Below are positions 48,411 through 63,031 of a stretch of DNA of 64,000 bases, piece after piece. The notes beneath the pieces were generated by a model that saw only the letters and a program-made list of their open reading frames with translations, searched no databases and was not told where the DNA came from. How positions within the stretch are numbered: position 1 is the stretch's first letter; every line of letters begins with the position of its first letter. Made by a program: the position numbers and the translations under genes. Where the stretch lies: assembly GCF_041146795.1 (NCBI RefSeq), contig NC_135183.1, positions 12,135,340 to 12,199,339 on the forward strand, written 5' to 3'. This stretch comes from Maylandia zebra. Its lineage: Eukaryota > Chordata > Actinopteri > Cichliformes > Cichlidae.

Positions 48411-48680
48411 TTATTTATTTTTTTTAACTCTCATAATGTATCACTACTTTATTTAGGACTACTAAAAGTTGTGCAAAAATGCAGTGCAGGGAACAAGTGA
48501 CAGTGAGCTGACCTGAGCCATCTGAGCTGCAGTGTCTCCTTTAGCTCCCAGGTAGACCATGGCCAGGGCTGAGCTGATGCTCAGAGGAGAGATAAAGATG
48601 TTCCCGGCAGAGTTTGCCTGGCTCAGAGTGCGGAACAGCTCCAAGGCAAAGACTGTGTTTGAGCTGCTGATGGCGGACAT
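43899..48680 (-). CDS. serpinb1-like: serpin E: clade B serpin, SERPINB1-type loop
   Basis: Coding exons: 48680-48513, 45353-45177 (or from 45337), 45093-44976, 44874-44732, 44625-44458 and 44306-43899; about 393 residues. The loop reads M-V-A-F-C/M-L-R, so the P2-P1-P1' triplet Phe-Cys-Met equals that of mammalian SERPINB1, which inhibits neutrophil elastase, proteinase 3, cathepsin G and chymotrypsin-like enzymes. The loop is one residue shorter than in A to C. Hinge '[13 protein letters not shown]' is inhibitory in type. Coding exons 4 to 6 are the most diverged of the array ('[20 protein letters not shown]', '[20 protein letters not shown]'), while coding exons 2 and 3 are nearly identical to B and C, which suggests gene conversion. 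It has the clearest TATA box of the array and may be the ancestral-type copy. Confidence 0.92.
45590..46520 (+). pseudogene. internally deleted Ty3/gypsy fragment in serpin E intron 2
   Basis: Plus-strand codons 45975-46517 begin with a gag-like scrap ('[20 protein letters not shown]') and then jump to a gypsy protease region: '[20 protein letters not shown]', '[20 protein letters not shown]' and '[14 protein letters not shown]'. The catalytic triad, normally Asp-Ser-Gly in this family, is Asp-Met-Gly, so the protease is dead. Sequence 45600-45800 upstream may be the leader or part of an LTR. No RT or integrase is present. Confidence 0.75.
46727..47455. repeat. duplicated intron-2 segments (E copy)
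   Basis: Counterparts of 37370-37639, 39185-39420 and 39590-39690 in serpin D intron 2, in the same order and orientation. Confidence 0.88.
47664..47900 (-). mobile_element. LINE 3' end (Rex1-like tail), antisense
   Basis: The minus strand ends 'atttcctttgggattaataa' then 'agtattctgattctgat', a short tandem tail typical of Rex1-type fish LINEs. Only 3' UTR is present; the 5' limit is approximate. Confidence 0.6.
48315..48406. repeat. (AT)n microsatellite in serpin E intron 2
   Basis: About 46 AT repeats followed by (TTTA)n and poly-T. It lies about 100 bp from the splice donor of the first coding exon. Confidence 0.97.
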
Positions 48681-48993
48681 GGCTGACGACGTACGGTTTT
48701 CCTGTAAAGTGCAACAAAACTAAAAATAAATAATGCACTATACGCATTTTGTCATGTAACACAATCCGCAATGCATATGAACCTTTACATTTTAAACACC
48801 CTAAACCGTCACTACAGAAACATAGAGCAAATTCAAAAAGCAGCTGAATGTAAAACGCGGGATAAAAGTATAAGGCAAGTTACCGGGATTTAAACCGTCA
48901 CACGTCAACTTTAGCAGGCGTAAATACGCATCTCAAATACAGCTCGTCGCTCGATGTGCGTTGTTACGAAAGCAGAAGTTGTTTTTACATTAC

Positions 48994-49135
48994 CGGATGT
49001 TCCTGCGGCTGAAGTACGGTTTGCTCGCACAAAAACAGGGAAAGTGAAAGCAAAACGTAAAGGAAGGCAAAATGTCCCCAAAATATCCTAGAAACGGTGA
49101 GGGGATCCGCAGGCTGACCGCTGCTCATTTATACA
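48994..49135 (-). promoter_or_regulatory. serpin E TATA box and non-coding first exon
   Basis: On the minus strand a clear TATA box (CTGTATAAATGAG) lies at 49133-49127. A non-coding exon of about 105 bp follows, to a donor at 48994 (ATCCG/GTAATG). The acceptor for the ATG exon is TTTACAG/GAAAACC just upstream of 48680. The transcription start near 49100 is inferred from the TATA spacing. Confidence 0.6.
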
Positions 49136-49524
49136 GAGCGCACAGCGTGGTGTGACAGGACAGGCTTCAGTGTGGGTGGGTGGAACGCGTGAATGGGCGA
49201 TAAGTCACTGACGGTGACAAAACACGGTATTATACTGAGGAAGAAACAAAAATGCAGTTGGACAGAGCTGTGGACGTGTTTGTACAACCTGTAGAACACC
49301 ACACTGTGCTGTCGGCACCACACAAAACTCCCATCCAGTTTTTTCACGTGTGTTTATTTAATATATGGGTTTTTTTTTATACTGTTCAAAGATTACGTGG
49401 TGAGCTTACCAAGACAAAACCCCACCGATCTACCTGAGTGGCAACTAGCGTAACACTTGCTGACAAAGCAGAGTTCACTTTTTTTAATGTAAATCTGTGT
49501 AATGTCTTCAAACTATAGTCTAAA
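49136..49524. other. serpin E upstream region
   Basis: No gene recognised. It is the likely proximal promoter of serpin E, without a motif I would name with confidence. Confidence 0.4.
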
Positions 49525-49945
49525 CCAGAATCAGGCAAACAAACACTCCAATCAGGCCCATTGGACGAAGTTTCTGTTTTTCTTTCTATTATAGAAATTA
49601 CTGCGTGATTATTGCAACTATAGGTAAAAGAAGAAAAAACTCACAGGGCAGTCTGGACAATGAGCTACCAGAACTTTTTCTGCAGTTTTACACATTTATT
49701 TCTTACAATTTAAAACCAACGAATCATGCAGATTTCTTTCATTTAGTGCTGCAGCATTTCTCTGTCAAGTACAAAACAACATACAGATTTAATTGCACCT
49801 TTTTCTTATATTAGGATATCGCCAGGATTAAATGTGGAAATAAACTTCTGTACAGTAACAGAAAGGACACTTTTACTGGTCTGGCCCACTAAGATCAAAG
49901 TGGGCTGTATATGGCCAACGATGTAAAAAGAGTCTGACACCCCTG
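49525..49945. mobile_element. hAT/Charlie-type MITE
   Basis: The right end is 'gatcaaagtgggctgtatat' followed by 'gagtctgacacccctg' at 49930-49945, a Charlie-like terminus. The left end near 49525 ('aacactccaatcaggcccat') is degenerate. No coding sequence. Confidence 0.55.
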
Positions 49946-51165
49946 GTTTAGTCTTATATACACTGCGAGGTAGATTTTCAGCTTGGTGGAGAATACAATG
50001 TTATTTCACAATATTTTAGTATCAGAATTATCCTTGAAAATCTCCATCTGCATCATAGAAACACTGGGAATCAGACAGGACGCAATAACCAGTCTTTTGT
50101 CCCGATTGGGGAAAAACATTCATGCTTAATGAAGCTTAATTTCAACTAGCTAATATGGGAAGAATGTGAGTAGGACCCATGGCTCTTACCACTATCCAGG
50201 ATATTTCACAATATCTTTTCCTTATCTTTTTTCACTTGTACGCTTACATCATTCAGGCTAAGCAATCACGAGCTGGTGGTCATAAAGTCAGGCTTACCCA
50301 TTCCAGTTATGAGCACATTCATGTGAGAGGGAAGGTGTTACTAATCACAAATATGGACTAGGTGAACTGGCAGCACAAGAGAGTATTTTATAAAATAAGG
50401 GCAAACTATAATGCTACAGCCAAAACAAGTCATTTACTAATCTGGAGGTTGATGCTCCAATCTGTGGCTGTTCCAGTCTGTGTACCAAAGTATCCTTGGG
50501 AAAGATATTGAACCTTGAGTTACTCTTGATGTGTTAATCAGTGTGTAAATGTGTGGGAATGTAAGATAGAAAGCACATTAAAATGAAATACAAGTATAAA
50601 TTTGTAGCTTAAACCAGTAAGTGTGGGTACTTGTAAATTATATTCAATGACAACAAGTAAAAGGTTAAGTTTCCCTGTTTTACTGTTATATTACTATCAA
50701 GACATGTAGAATGATGAAATAGCTTTAAATTGCTTGTGGCCAGAAGAAGAAGGAGAAATCTAAATATATTTCTTAATTATGCTCATTTCATTGAGAATGA
50801 AAAAGAGTTTAAACAACCTCCACGAACTTTAAACCTTTATCCTGTTCACACCCTGATGTCAGAGGGGCTTTCTGGGAATGGTGACAATATTTCCCAGAGA
50901 AGTGATGAATCAGTAGTACTTTTGTGGGATTGCCATTATCTTTATCGTAGGTATAAAAAATAAATAAAGACATGTTAAAGAAAACGTTCATGGTACAGCT
51001 AGCTGCGGATTAAGTAGACCTTTAAATGAGTATTTTAATTGGTATCTATCCAGAATGGGTGTGGTTGGTCTGCTGGAAAGTGAATCATGTTTTAACGTGT
51101 CTTAACTTTGAGTTTGCACAATTTGGTAGTGTGGTCAATTCTGTATTGTACTGTGAATACACAGG
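49946..51165. other. gap, no gene seen
   Basis: About 1.2 kb of AT-rich DNA; short frames show no family resemblance. Confidence 0.5.
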
Positions 51166-51602
51166 AACAATAACTCCTATGGATGGAAGAATCTTCAGCT
51201 TTCAGGCCCCTCTTCTATGGAACCAGCTCCCAGTTTGAATTCAGAAGACAGACACCTCTCTCTTTAAGATTTGCCTTAAAACTTGCCATTTTGACAAAGC
51301 TCATTCACCTCTTTTCACTCCCTATCATTAGGCATTTTGAATCGCTGGCTCTCCTACACATTGTGTCCAATGTCCTATCTTCCTCCCCTCGCTCCCAACT
51401 GGTCAGACCAGATGGCTGCACCCTCTGAGCCTGGTCCTGCCGCAGGTTTCTTCCTGTTAAATGGGAGTTTTTCCCTCCCACTGTTGCAAGTACTTGATCA
51501 AAGGGGCTTGTGTGATTGTTGGGGATTTCTCTGTATTATTGTAGGGTCGTTACCTTGCAATATAAAGTGCTTTGAGGCAACTACCAATGTAATTGACCTT
51601 TA
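51166..51602 (+). mobile_element. L2-like LINE 3' end
   Basis: Frame-broken codons give the end of the RT protein ('FQAPLLWNQLPV' at 51200-51238), followed by the 3' UTR motifs 'ggtttcttcctgttaaatgg' and 'gagtttttccctcccactgt', and the tail 'atataaagtgctttgaggca'. 5' truncated and internally deleted. Confidence 0.75.
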
Positions 51603-52168
51603 GTAACCTTTGCTGATGATGTGGTTATTTTACTTTCTCTGGTGTGCAGATTCAGTAGTGGACGGTACATTCAGTACATTAACTGCATTTACTATATTTA
51701 AATAACGTCCTGTAATCACTAATTACAGTCCAAATATGTGGTATACAGCATATAAGTAAAGATTCATTAAGTACATAGTACTACTTACTCAGATGTGAAA
51801 ACTACCACTCTTTTTTAGTGTAAATATTTATTTAAGTTTGGTTTTCAGGATTCCAGATAGAGGGGGTTTGAAGTTGCAAAGCGTTAAATGTGAAGTTTAC
51901 CTCACAAAAAACGTGCCTTTCTGAAAGCTGTCTGTGTGTACTGTATTGACTCCAGTGAAACTAAATGAAGCTCTTACTTTTGTCTTTATGTCACAGTACA
52001 ACTTTTTGTATCACCTGCAATGGCTAATTATTATTATTTTTAATAAACAGTATGCGTAGGCAGGTAGGATGGAGCAGAGGTCACACAGGTGTGGCTGTGT
52101 GATTCACTGTGTAGAGTGACTTACACAAAGGCTCACTGTATGCTAAAGCTTTGTTAGCCACAGACACA
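51603..52168. other. gap, no gene seen
   Basis: About 565 bp of AT-rich DNA with no recognised feature. Confidence 0.5.
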
Positions 52169-52176
52169 TGATAAAC

Positions 52177-53856
52177 CAGAGGTGTGGACTCGAGTCACAT
52201 GACTTGGACTCGAGTCAGACTCGAGTCATTAATTTTATGACTTTAGACTTGACTTGAAAAAATGTTGTAAGACTTGTGACTTGACTTGGACTTTTACACC
52301 AATGACCTGGGACTTGAATTGGACTTGAACCGGTTTACTTGAAAAGACTTGATATTTCACCCCAAATATAAAATGTAACATGCATATTATATAGAGATTG
52401 AAAATGTGATGTCATTCTGGGGTAGAACCACAAAGGATTCTGGGAACTCGTGGCAAGAGGTACTAGCGCACGCAGGCTTTTAATTGAAATCAGTTATACA
52501 GCGATAAAAAGAAACACAAAAAATGGCAAGAAGCTGTTGTATTATTAACTGCAATAGCCGGTCACATGACAGCCACGGGAAGCCGACAGGTAGAGAAATC
52601 GGTTGTTATCGGATTACGTCGTTGAAGAGAAATTGTTCGAGCCATGTTTCCGAAGTAACAAAGAGGCGACGGATGGCCTGGATCGCAGCCATTCAAAGAC
52701 CAAATATAACGTCCCAGAACACTCCAGCTCACAGGTTAGTCTGCTCCAAGCATTTACACAAAGGTCAGTCTGCTGTAGTAGTTAATGCGTCATTTTCATA
52801 ACATAATTGGTGATATAGGTTACAAGCAAGTCTGGCGCTGAACAGAAATTGTCGCGCTATGCTCCTTTATTTATTGTGCATAAATAGTGAATTGTCCTGA
52901 CACAATATTGTGTTTCGCTTCTGTTATTATGGTGCATTGACAAAAACATACTTTTATTCACAGGATAAAACAGTTGTTTTGTATCACTAATTGCCCAGTA
53001 CGATTACAGCATACAGTATTATTGTCACTGCTACATTTCTGTAACGCGTACCAGAAATTATTTCCACTACTAATTAATTACCGTTGAGCTCAAAGGTTAT
53101 ATTAATAAACGGTTAATGAATGTGTGTTTATGATGACGATTTGTGAGACTGGTAAACTTATGATATGTACGATGGTCTTTCGTTCTACACGGTGCATTTC
53201 AAGGTCCTGCACCCATCCGTCGGTAAACTGTACCTGGGCTTGTTGCAGTGACCTGAAGTTACTAAACTTCATGAGTGTGTGCACTCACTCCAAGAACCGT
53301 ATGATTATAAATATGCATATAAATATGCTACGATGAGATAGCTGACTTCATCTAACTAGCAAATGTTGTCCAGGCTACGTTGGTGATGCAGTTTTTTTTA
53401 ATGTGTATGATATTTTTGTCATGCGATTTTAAAGCTGGTCCTACAACCGCATCCAAGAATAACATGCAGCTTATCTCAGAACTGTCGGTGAAAATTATTC
53501 TTGGAGCTAGGTTTAATTGAGCTGCATTTTAAAGAGGTGCAATTTCACAATTTGTGTATATTTTCTAAGTTCACTATTTTGTCATGTGTTGAGAAAAACA
53601 CAGATTTAAAAATTACATGGTCTAATATTTACATTTAGCATATAACTGCAACATTCTTTTTTCGTTTTTTTTTAAAGACTCGAAAGGACTTGAAATTCAA
53701 AATTTCAGACTTGTGACTTTACTTGGACTTTTACACCAGTGACTTGAGACTCGACTGTGACTTGCCTGACATTACTTGAGACTTGACTTGAGACTTGAGG
53801 ATAAAGACTTGAGACTTACTTGAGACTTGCAAAACAATGACTTGGTCCCACCTCTG
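52177..53856 (+). mobile_element. THAP-bearing DNA element with 8-bp target duplication
   Basis: Left end 'cagaggtgtggactcgagtc'; right end complement 'cagaggtgggaccaagtcat'. The perfect 8-bp duplication tgataaac flanks it (52169-52176 and 53857-53864). Subterminal DNA on both sides is packed with 'gacttg' and 'actcgagtc' motifs. The only coding piece is a THAP exon. THAP plus 8-bp duplication points to a P-element-like or hAT-mobilised non-autonomous element; Kolobok would give TTAA. The class is inferred, the ends are seen. Confidence 0.8.
52523..52764 (+). CDS. THAP zinc-finger exon inside DNA element
   Basis: An ATG in good context (aaaaATGGC) opens 'MARSCCIINCNSRSHDSHGK', then 'RRRMAWIAAIQRPN' and 'HRLVCSKHLHKG'. 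The C2CH zinc ligands (CxxxC ... CxxH), the conserved Trp and the closing CSKH of a THAP DNA-binding domain are visible in about 80 residues. The domain ends at a plausible splice donor (ACAAAG/GTCAGT at 52765). No downstream transposase exon is found in the element. It may encode a DNA-binding fragment that recognises the element's own ends, or be a relic. Confidence 0.7.
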
Positions 53857-54096
53857 TGATAAACCTCCCTGATTAATGACAGCTGTTAGACTCCAAGTCT
53901 CTCTGTTATGTTACCATTTCTCTTGTAACTCTCCTTCCACTGCATTGTTTAACTATCAATTCAAAAGCTGGTCTTTAACAGAAATTCTAATGGGTTTTTT
54001 TTTTTGCTTTTTTTTAAATCAGTTTTTTTCTTTTCGTTTACGAAAAAATACAGATTTTGGCTGAAACAGTTCTTGAGCTATTGCAGGTAAATAGGG
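53857..54096. other. gap, no gene seen
   Basis: About 240 bp without recognised features. Confidence 0.4.
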
Positions 54097-54298
54097 GAGG
54101 CAGGGATAGCTCAGTAGGTAGAGTGGTGGCCCCATGGTCGGGAATTCGAACGGTTCAATGAAATGCCACCCTGAGCAAGGTACCATCCATACACATTGCT
54201 GGGCGCTAGATTGGTGGCTGCCCACTGCTTCACTGAGTGAATGGATTAAATGCAGGGAGGAATTTCCCCACAGGGATCAATAAAGTATTCATCATTAT
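54097..54298 (+). mobile_element. tRNA-headed SINE with LINE-like tail
   Basis: The head has A-box-like 'gggatagctcagtaggtaga' and B-box-like 'gggaattcgaac'. A short body follows ('gccaccctgagcaaggtacc'). The tail is 'aatttccccacagggatcaa' then 'taaagtattcatcatt', which matches the tail type of the Rex-like LINEs at 9464 and 47664. Confidence 0.75.
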
Positions 54299-55078
54299 CA
54301 AATCAAGGATAAAGTAAAGACATCTACAAAATATCCCCAACATTTGATCTCAATTTGCTGTTCTTTAAATAAAACTTGATGTAATACACCCCCATACAAT
54401 GTTTTAAAAGGACAATAAAGTACACAGAGATAGGAGATGAATGCATTACCAAAGTGTGGGATTTTGAGCAAGGTCTTGGCCCGTAACGTCATATGCAGAG
54501 GGTTTGCATGTCAAGTGAAGGCTGTGTGCAGGCAGGAATGGTGGATCTAAAGTGCAGACTCACGGCAGGCAAAGATGCACTCAAAAACAGCTTTATTGCT
54601 AGACACAAAAACGAACTAAACTGAAACTACAAATAAACTAAACAGGCTTGGCAGACAGAGCACACAGTACAGAACAAGGGAGATCACAACACAGACCACG
54701 AAAAACACAGGGTTTAAATACACAGAAGGAGCAATCAGGGAATGGGAGACAGGAGAGAAATAAAGCTGGGACAAATCAGGGCTAACGAGACAAGGGAAGC
54801 AAAACCCGACACATTAACATAGGACACAGACTACCAAAATAAAACAGGACGACAGGCACAGACGTACAGACTTGATACTAAACAGAGGGATGAACCATGG
54901 GACAGGAGAAACAGCACAGAGTAGTAACACGGATACTGGTAAGGCACATTGACTGAAACTAGAAAAACAAAAATAACCTCAAAAGAACTAAAACCATGAA
55001 TAACAATGATTTAAAATTATAATTAAACACAAAGCACTGGGTCAGCAACCCAGGGCCCCCAATATTGCAGCCCATTCT
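54299..55078. other. unassigned, possibly an old LTR-like repeat
   Basis: 54500-55060 is A-rich and purine-biased with AATAAA-like motifs and 'cagctttattgctagacac', as in decayed antisense LTR or LINE tails of fish. No coding sequence or clear ends. Confidence 0.35.
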
Positions 55079-55659
55079 GTTTTAGGCACAGGTGTCGAAT
55101 CCAGGCCTCCAGGGCCGGTGTCCTGCCGGTTTTAGATGTGTCCTTGATCCAAGAAAGCTGATTTAAATGGCTAAATTACCTCCTCAACGGCTGTGTCCCA
55201 ATTCAGGGTCTGCACGCTTGAAGTACGCGCACTACGCGTACTACGTACGGTGCGTACTATAAGTACGAGAAGTGCGGAAGTGAGAGGCTTGTGAAATGGG
55301 ACGGTCTAGTCTTTGTCGCGCTGTTCAGGTTGCCTAGCAACCACGATACTAACCACGAGAAACGTTTCATACAGCTTTGTTTGACATAAATGAAGGAGAA
55401 AAAAATGGTTTTTTTGGTCATTAATTTTTGTCATGACATCACTTTGATTAGTTGAGTATCTGAGGCTGAGACCACGGGACTGTAAAACATGATTGTTGGG
55501 CTTTATTTCTGTGCTGAACAGTCATTTAAGATTCGTTAGTAAATAACAATTAGCTAATGTTGTTCATGAGACTAAAATCATCTCAATGTGGTAATGTAAA
55601 TATAATATGGCCAATATTATAGTATTGTCAGATTATTATGAGATATATCTATCTATCCA

Positions 55660-59217
<3,558 letters not shown>

Positions 59218-59781
59218 CTTTAAAACCAAGTTAACGCTGAAAGTACAAACATCGCTAATGTCACACAACTTTGCCGACATGTGGCCAACAGTAATGTTTT
59301 AATGTTCGTCATTATTAAACATTCGCACATAAATAAGTGACGTCATATTCAGTACTTACTTTTGACACTTCACTCTTCGGCCGCTCCCTTCTGCCGTGTT
59401 TTGCGGCAAAATTATCCATACCCACCGCCGCACTATGAATTGTGGGATATATGGGACCACGAAGCGTGCACCGGACCACGCTTGATATTTGGGGAAATCG
59501 ACGGCGCATTTGGAGTATGCATTTGAAGTACACTTCGAATTGGGACAGCCGTCGTCGCGTGGCGGTGACGTAATCGCACTTAAAATGCGTATTTCAAGCG
59601 TGCAGACCCTGAATTGGGACGCAGACCCTGAATTGGGACACAGCCAAAATGTGTTAAAGTTCTCCAGAAGCCTGTTAATGAACTAATCATTTGATTCAGG
59701 TGTGTTGACCCTGGGTGAGATCTAAAACCTGCACAACACCAGCCCTCGAGGCCTGGAGTTTGACACCCCTGGTTTTAGGCA

Positions 59782-60004
59782 TCTCAAGGCCCAGTAAGCA
59801 GCAGAAGTATCCTGCAGGTGGCAGTGGATCTGCAGAGGACAGCAGATTACCTGGATACCCAACTGGGTCACCTGCTTGAGGGTGTCTGATGTATCTGATG
59901 TCCAAATGTGAAAAAAAAAATTGTTTCTTTAATAATCACTTAAACAAAATGATTTATTTAATCTCTTTAATATATGAATGTTTTATCTGATGTTTACATT
60001 TTAT
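59782..60004. other. gap, no gene seen
   Basis: About 220 bp without recognised features. Confidence 0.4.
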
Positions 60005-60605
60005 GTTCAAAGGATTCAAGGATTCAAAGTGTGTATTGTCATGTGTACAAAGAAAAGCATTTCTCTGTACAATGAAATTTTTTCCACACACAGATGCTGG
60101 TTAATATATACAAATAGAACTAGAACAGATAAATACAAATAGTATGAATAAATAAATGGAGACAACAAAATTGAAGTAGACAGATGTGTGTGCAAAAGAG
60201 CTGTGAGCTTAATATGCTGGTTTGATAAGTAAGATGACCTGATGTGCAAAAAATTATTATTACTGTTAAAATAGGTCAGCTGTTCAAGAGTCTGATAGCA
60301 GTGGGGAAGAAGGAGTTGATGAGTCGAGATGTTCTGGATTTCACCTTCTAAACCTTCGTCGTGAGGGGAGAAGTGTGAACAGTCTGTGTTGGGGGTGTGT
60401 GTGGGCTTTGAAGATGGAGGCAGCCTCTAGACTCTGCGATGGTAGATGCTCTGCAGAGAGGGTAGCGGGGTCCTGGTGCTCTCCAGAGTGCAGCTGTAGA
60501 ACCTGCTGAGGATCTTGGCCGACATACCAAATTTCTTCAGCCTCCTCAGGAAATACAGCCTGGCCAGTGTCCAGGTGAGGACCTTGGTGACGTAGACGCC
60601 TAAAG
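60005..60605 (-). mobile_element. 5'-truncated LINE 3' end (L2/Rex-like), antisense
   Basis: Minus-strand codons 60600-60340 give the end of an RT protein in two frames: 'LARLYFLRRLKKFGMSAKIL' and 'LPSLQSIYHRR', with a deletion between. The 3' UTR follows and ends near 'tacactttgaatccttgaat' with a GATTC-type tail. Decayed. Confidence 0.7.
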
Positions 60606-61394
60606 TTGCTTTTTGTCAGGTCACGTCTGTTTCTATTTTTTCTCTTTTTATTGTTTTTTGTTTTCACAATGAGAGGTGGAATAAAAATAACTAGCCTTAG
60701 TCAGTTAATTAAAAAAAAAGATCTGATGCAGAAATCCTGAAACTTAAGTCTGAATAAACATGTATTCACCACAAGAGGAAGCCAGAGTCACATACTACTG
60801 CTTTTGAGGGGGGCTCTTTTGTTTTGTGTTTTTTCTCCATGTTCATTACTGCAGAAACCTGATTAGAGTCTGTGTGTATGATGTAAAGACTGATAAAAAC
60901 AAACATTTATTCAAAGAGGTAGACTATCCAGAGATTGTTTCAGAAAACACAAAAACTCTACCTCTCCTAACATCCATCTCTGAAGTGTTGTTTTCCTGCA
61001 CTGGCATTTCTGTTAACAGCAGAATAATCTTTGTGTCCTGTCAGCATGCTCCAGTATCAAAAGGCAGTGCACTATAAAAAAATATTCAACAAAAAAATTC
61101 CTTGTAATTTTCTACAATGACATTTTCTGTTTTTCATGTAAGTTCATGGACTTTTCTGTACATGGTAAAATGGAAAATTCTGTAGATTTACAGTATGTCC
61201 TTCTTTACTATTTACAGACATTTCCTTTAACTATAAAATGGAAAATTCTATTTACATTACAGGCACTTTCTTTCACTGCAACTCAATAAATATCCTTGTA
61301 TTCTCTTCAACTCAAAAACTTGACTAAAATATAATGACAGCATGTCATTGACAGCATGTCATTATATTTCATCTAACACATGAACAAAATATAT
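60606..61394. other. gap, no gene seen
   Basis: About 790 bp of AT-rich DNA. A frame at 60826-61077 shows no family resemblance. Confidence 0.45.
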
Positions 61395-62818
61395 GGGCAG
61401 AAATCTGTGCCATCGGAAACTGAATTTGAATAAGTTCAATTCGAATTTGAATTGCTCGGATTGAATCTGAATTGTAACTTGAATAAATGCTTTTACAAAC
61501 TGAATATGAATTACCCCAATTTGAAATTAAATTTATTGGTTTGAAAATGATCATCACTAAATTGAATTGAATTTTATATTTTGAAAATGAATTCATTTGC
61601 TTTGAAACGGTATTTTATCATTTAAAATTTAGCTCTCGAATAATTTCAGATTCACTTCTCACCATTCAGTTTAAGTTCTACAATTCAGTTTTTTTGGGAC
61701 TTAAATCCGGTTCCGGTTCAAGAGTAGTCGAGCGCAGATTAATAGAACTACATTTTACTAGCGGACCGAAAGTGTTACTGACGGGAATCTACAGCGTCTT
61801 GAGCTGAATTAAGACTTCAGAAGTCATTCGTCATGTCGAATGACCAGCGGATGAACTCTCAGGTTGGTAATAAATGTATTACATAAGAACAAGCGTCATG
61901 TTAACAAATGATAGCCGTACAGTAACTTTTATCCTTATTGCAGCTGTTAGCTGAAAATGCTAATTTAGCGTAGTTTGCTCTGGATTTAGCTTTGACATGA
62001 ATTAGACTAACTATTCACTTTAGCTAAAGTTAAGTTAGCTAAAGAGTTGGGATGCTGTATAAGACATAAATAAAGCTAAAATACAAAGGTTTGGATACCG
62101 TTTTGCATGTTTCCCTACTGTAGGGGTCTCTACAAGCATACAGAGGGGGTACTCTCAGAGGGTACAAGATGACAACTCTGGAATTCTACTAGAAACAGTC
62201 GATCATATTTGTTTGTCAAAGCTGAATCTAGGGCAAACTATGCTAAATTAGCGTTTTTAGCTAACAGCTACAATAAGGATAAAAGTTACTGTACGGCTAT
62301 CATTTGTTAACATGACACTTCTTCTTATACATGTAATACATTTATTACCAACCTGAGAGTTTATCCGCTGGTCATTCGACATGACGAATGACTTCTGAAG
62401 TCTTAATTCAGCTCAAGACGCTGTAGATTACCTTCAGTAACACTTTCGGTCCGCTAGTAAAACATAGTTCTATTAATCTGCGCTCGACTACTCTTGAACC
62501 GGAACCGGATGTAAGTCCCAAAAACTGAATTGTAGGACTGAAACTGAATGGTGAGAAGTGAATCTGAAATTATTCGAGAGCTAACTTTTAAACGATAAAA
62601 TACAGTTTCAAAGCAAATGAATTCATTTTCAAAATATAAAATTCAATTCAATTTAGTGATGATCATTTTCAAACCAATAAATTTAATTTCAAATTGGGGT
62701 AATTCATATTCAGTTTGTAAAAGCATTTATTCAAGTTACAATTCAGATTCAATCCGAGCAATTCAAATTCGAATTGAACTTATTCAAATTCAGTTTCTGA
62801 TTGCACAGATTTCTGCCC
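61395..62818. mobile_element. palindromic fold-back element with about 600-bp inverted arms
   Basis: Left arm 61395 to about 61995 and right arm about 62225-62818 are inverted copies at high identity. The ends are 'gggcagaaatctgtgc' and its complement. The centre, about 230 bp, is single copy. Arms are rich in 'aattcaaattcgaattgaac'-like motifs. Each arm contains ATGTCGAATGACCAGCGG-type codons followed by a donor-like CAG/GTTGGTAA (61833-61865 and the mirror). No transposase is present. No clear target duplication is seen. Confidence 0.85.
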
Positions 62819-63031
62819 GTAAAAATAACTCACAATCTTTAAAATTTGAGCATTTTTATTTTCCTTCAAATCAGTTTGGTCCTCTTGTGAATTTGTTTGT
62901 ATACATCCAAGTGGCTCCAAAGTGTTTTCTTTAAACAGAACACCTGACAAACGCAAACATGACATTTAACAACCTGCAGAGTACCTTTAAGCTAGAATCA
63001 CTGCCCCCTCTGCAGGTGGGGGAGGGATATA
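62819..63031. other. gap between fold-back and Tc1 elements
   Basis: About 210 bp without recognised features. Confidence 0.4.
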
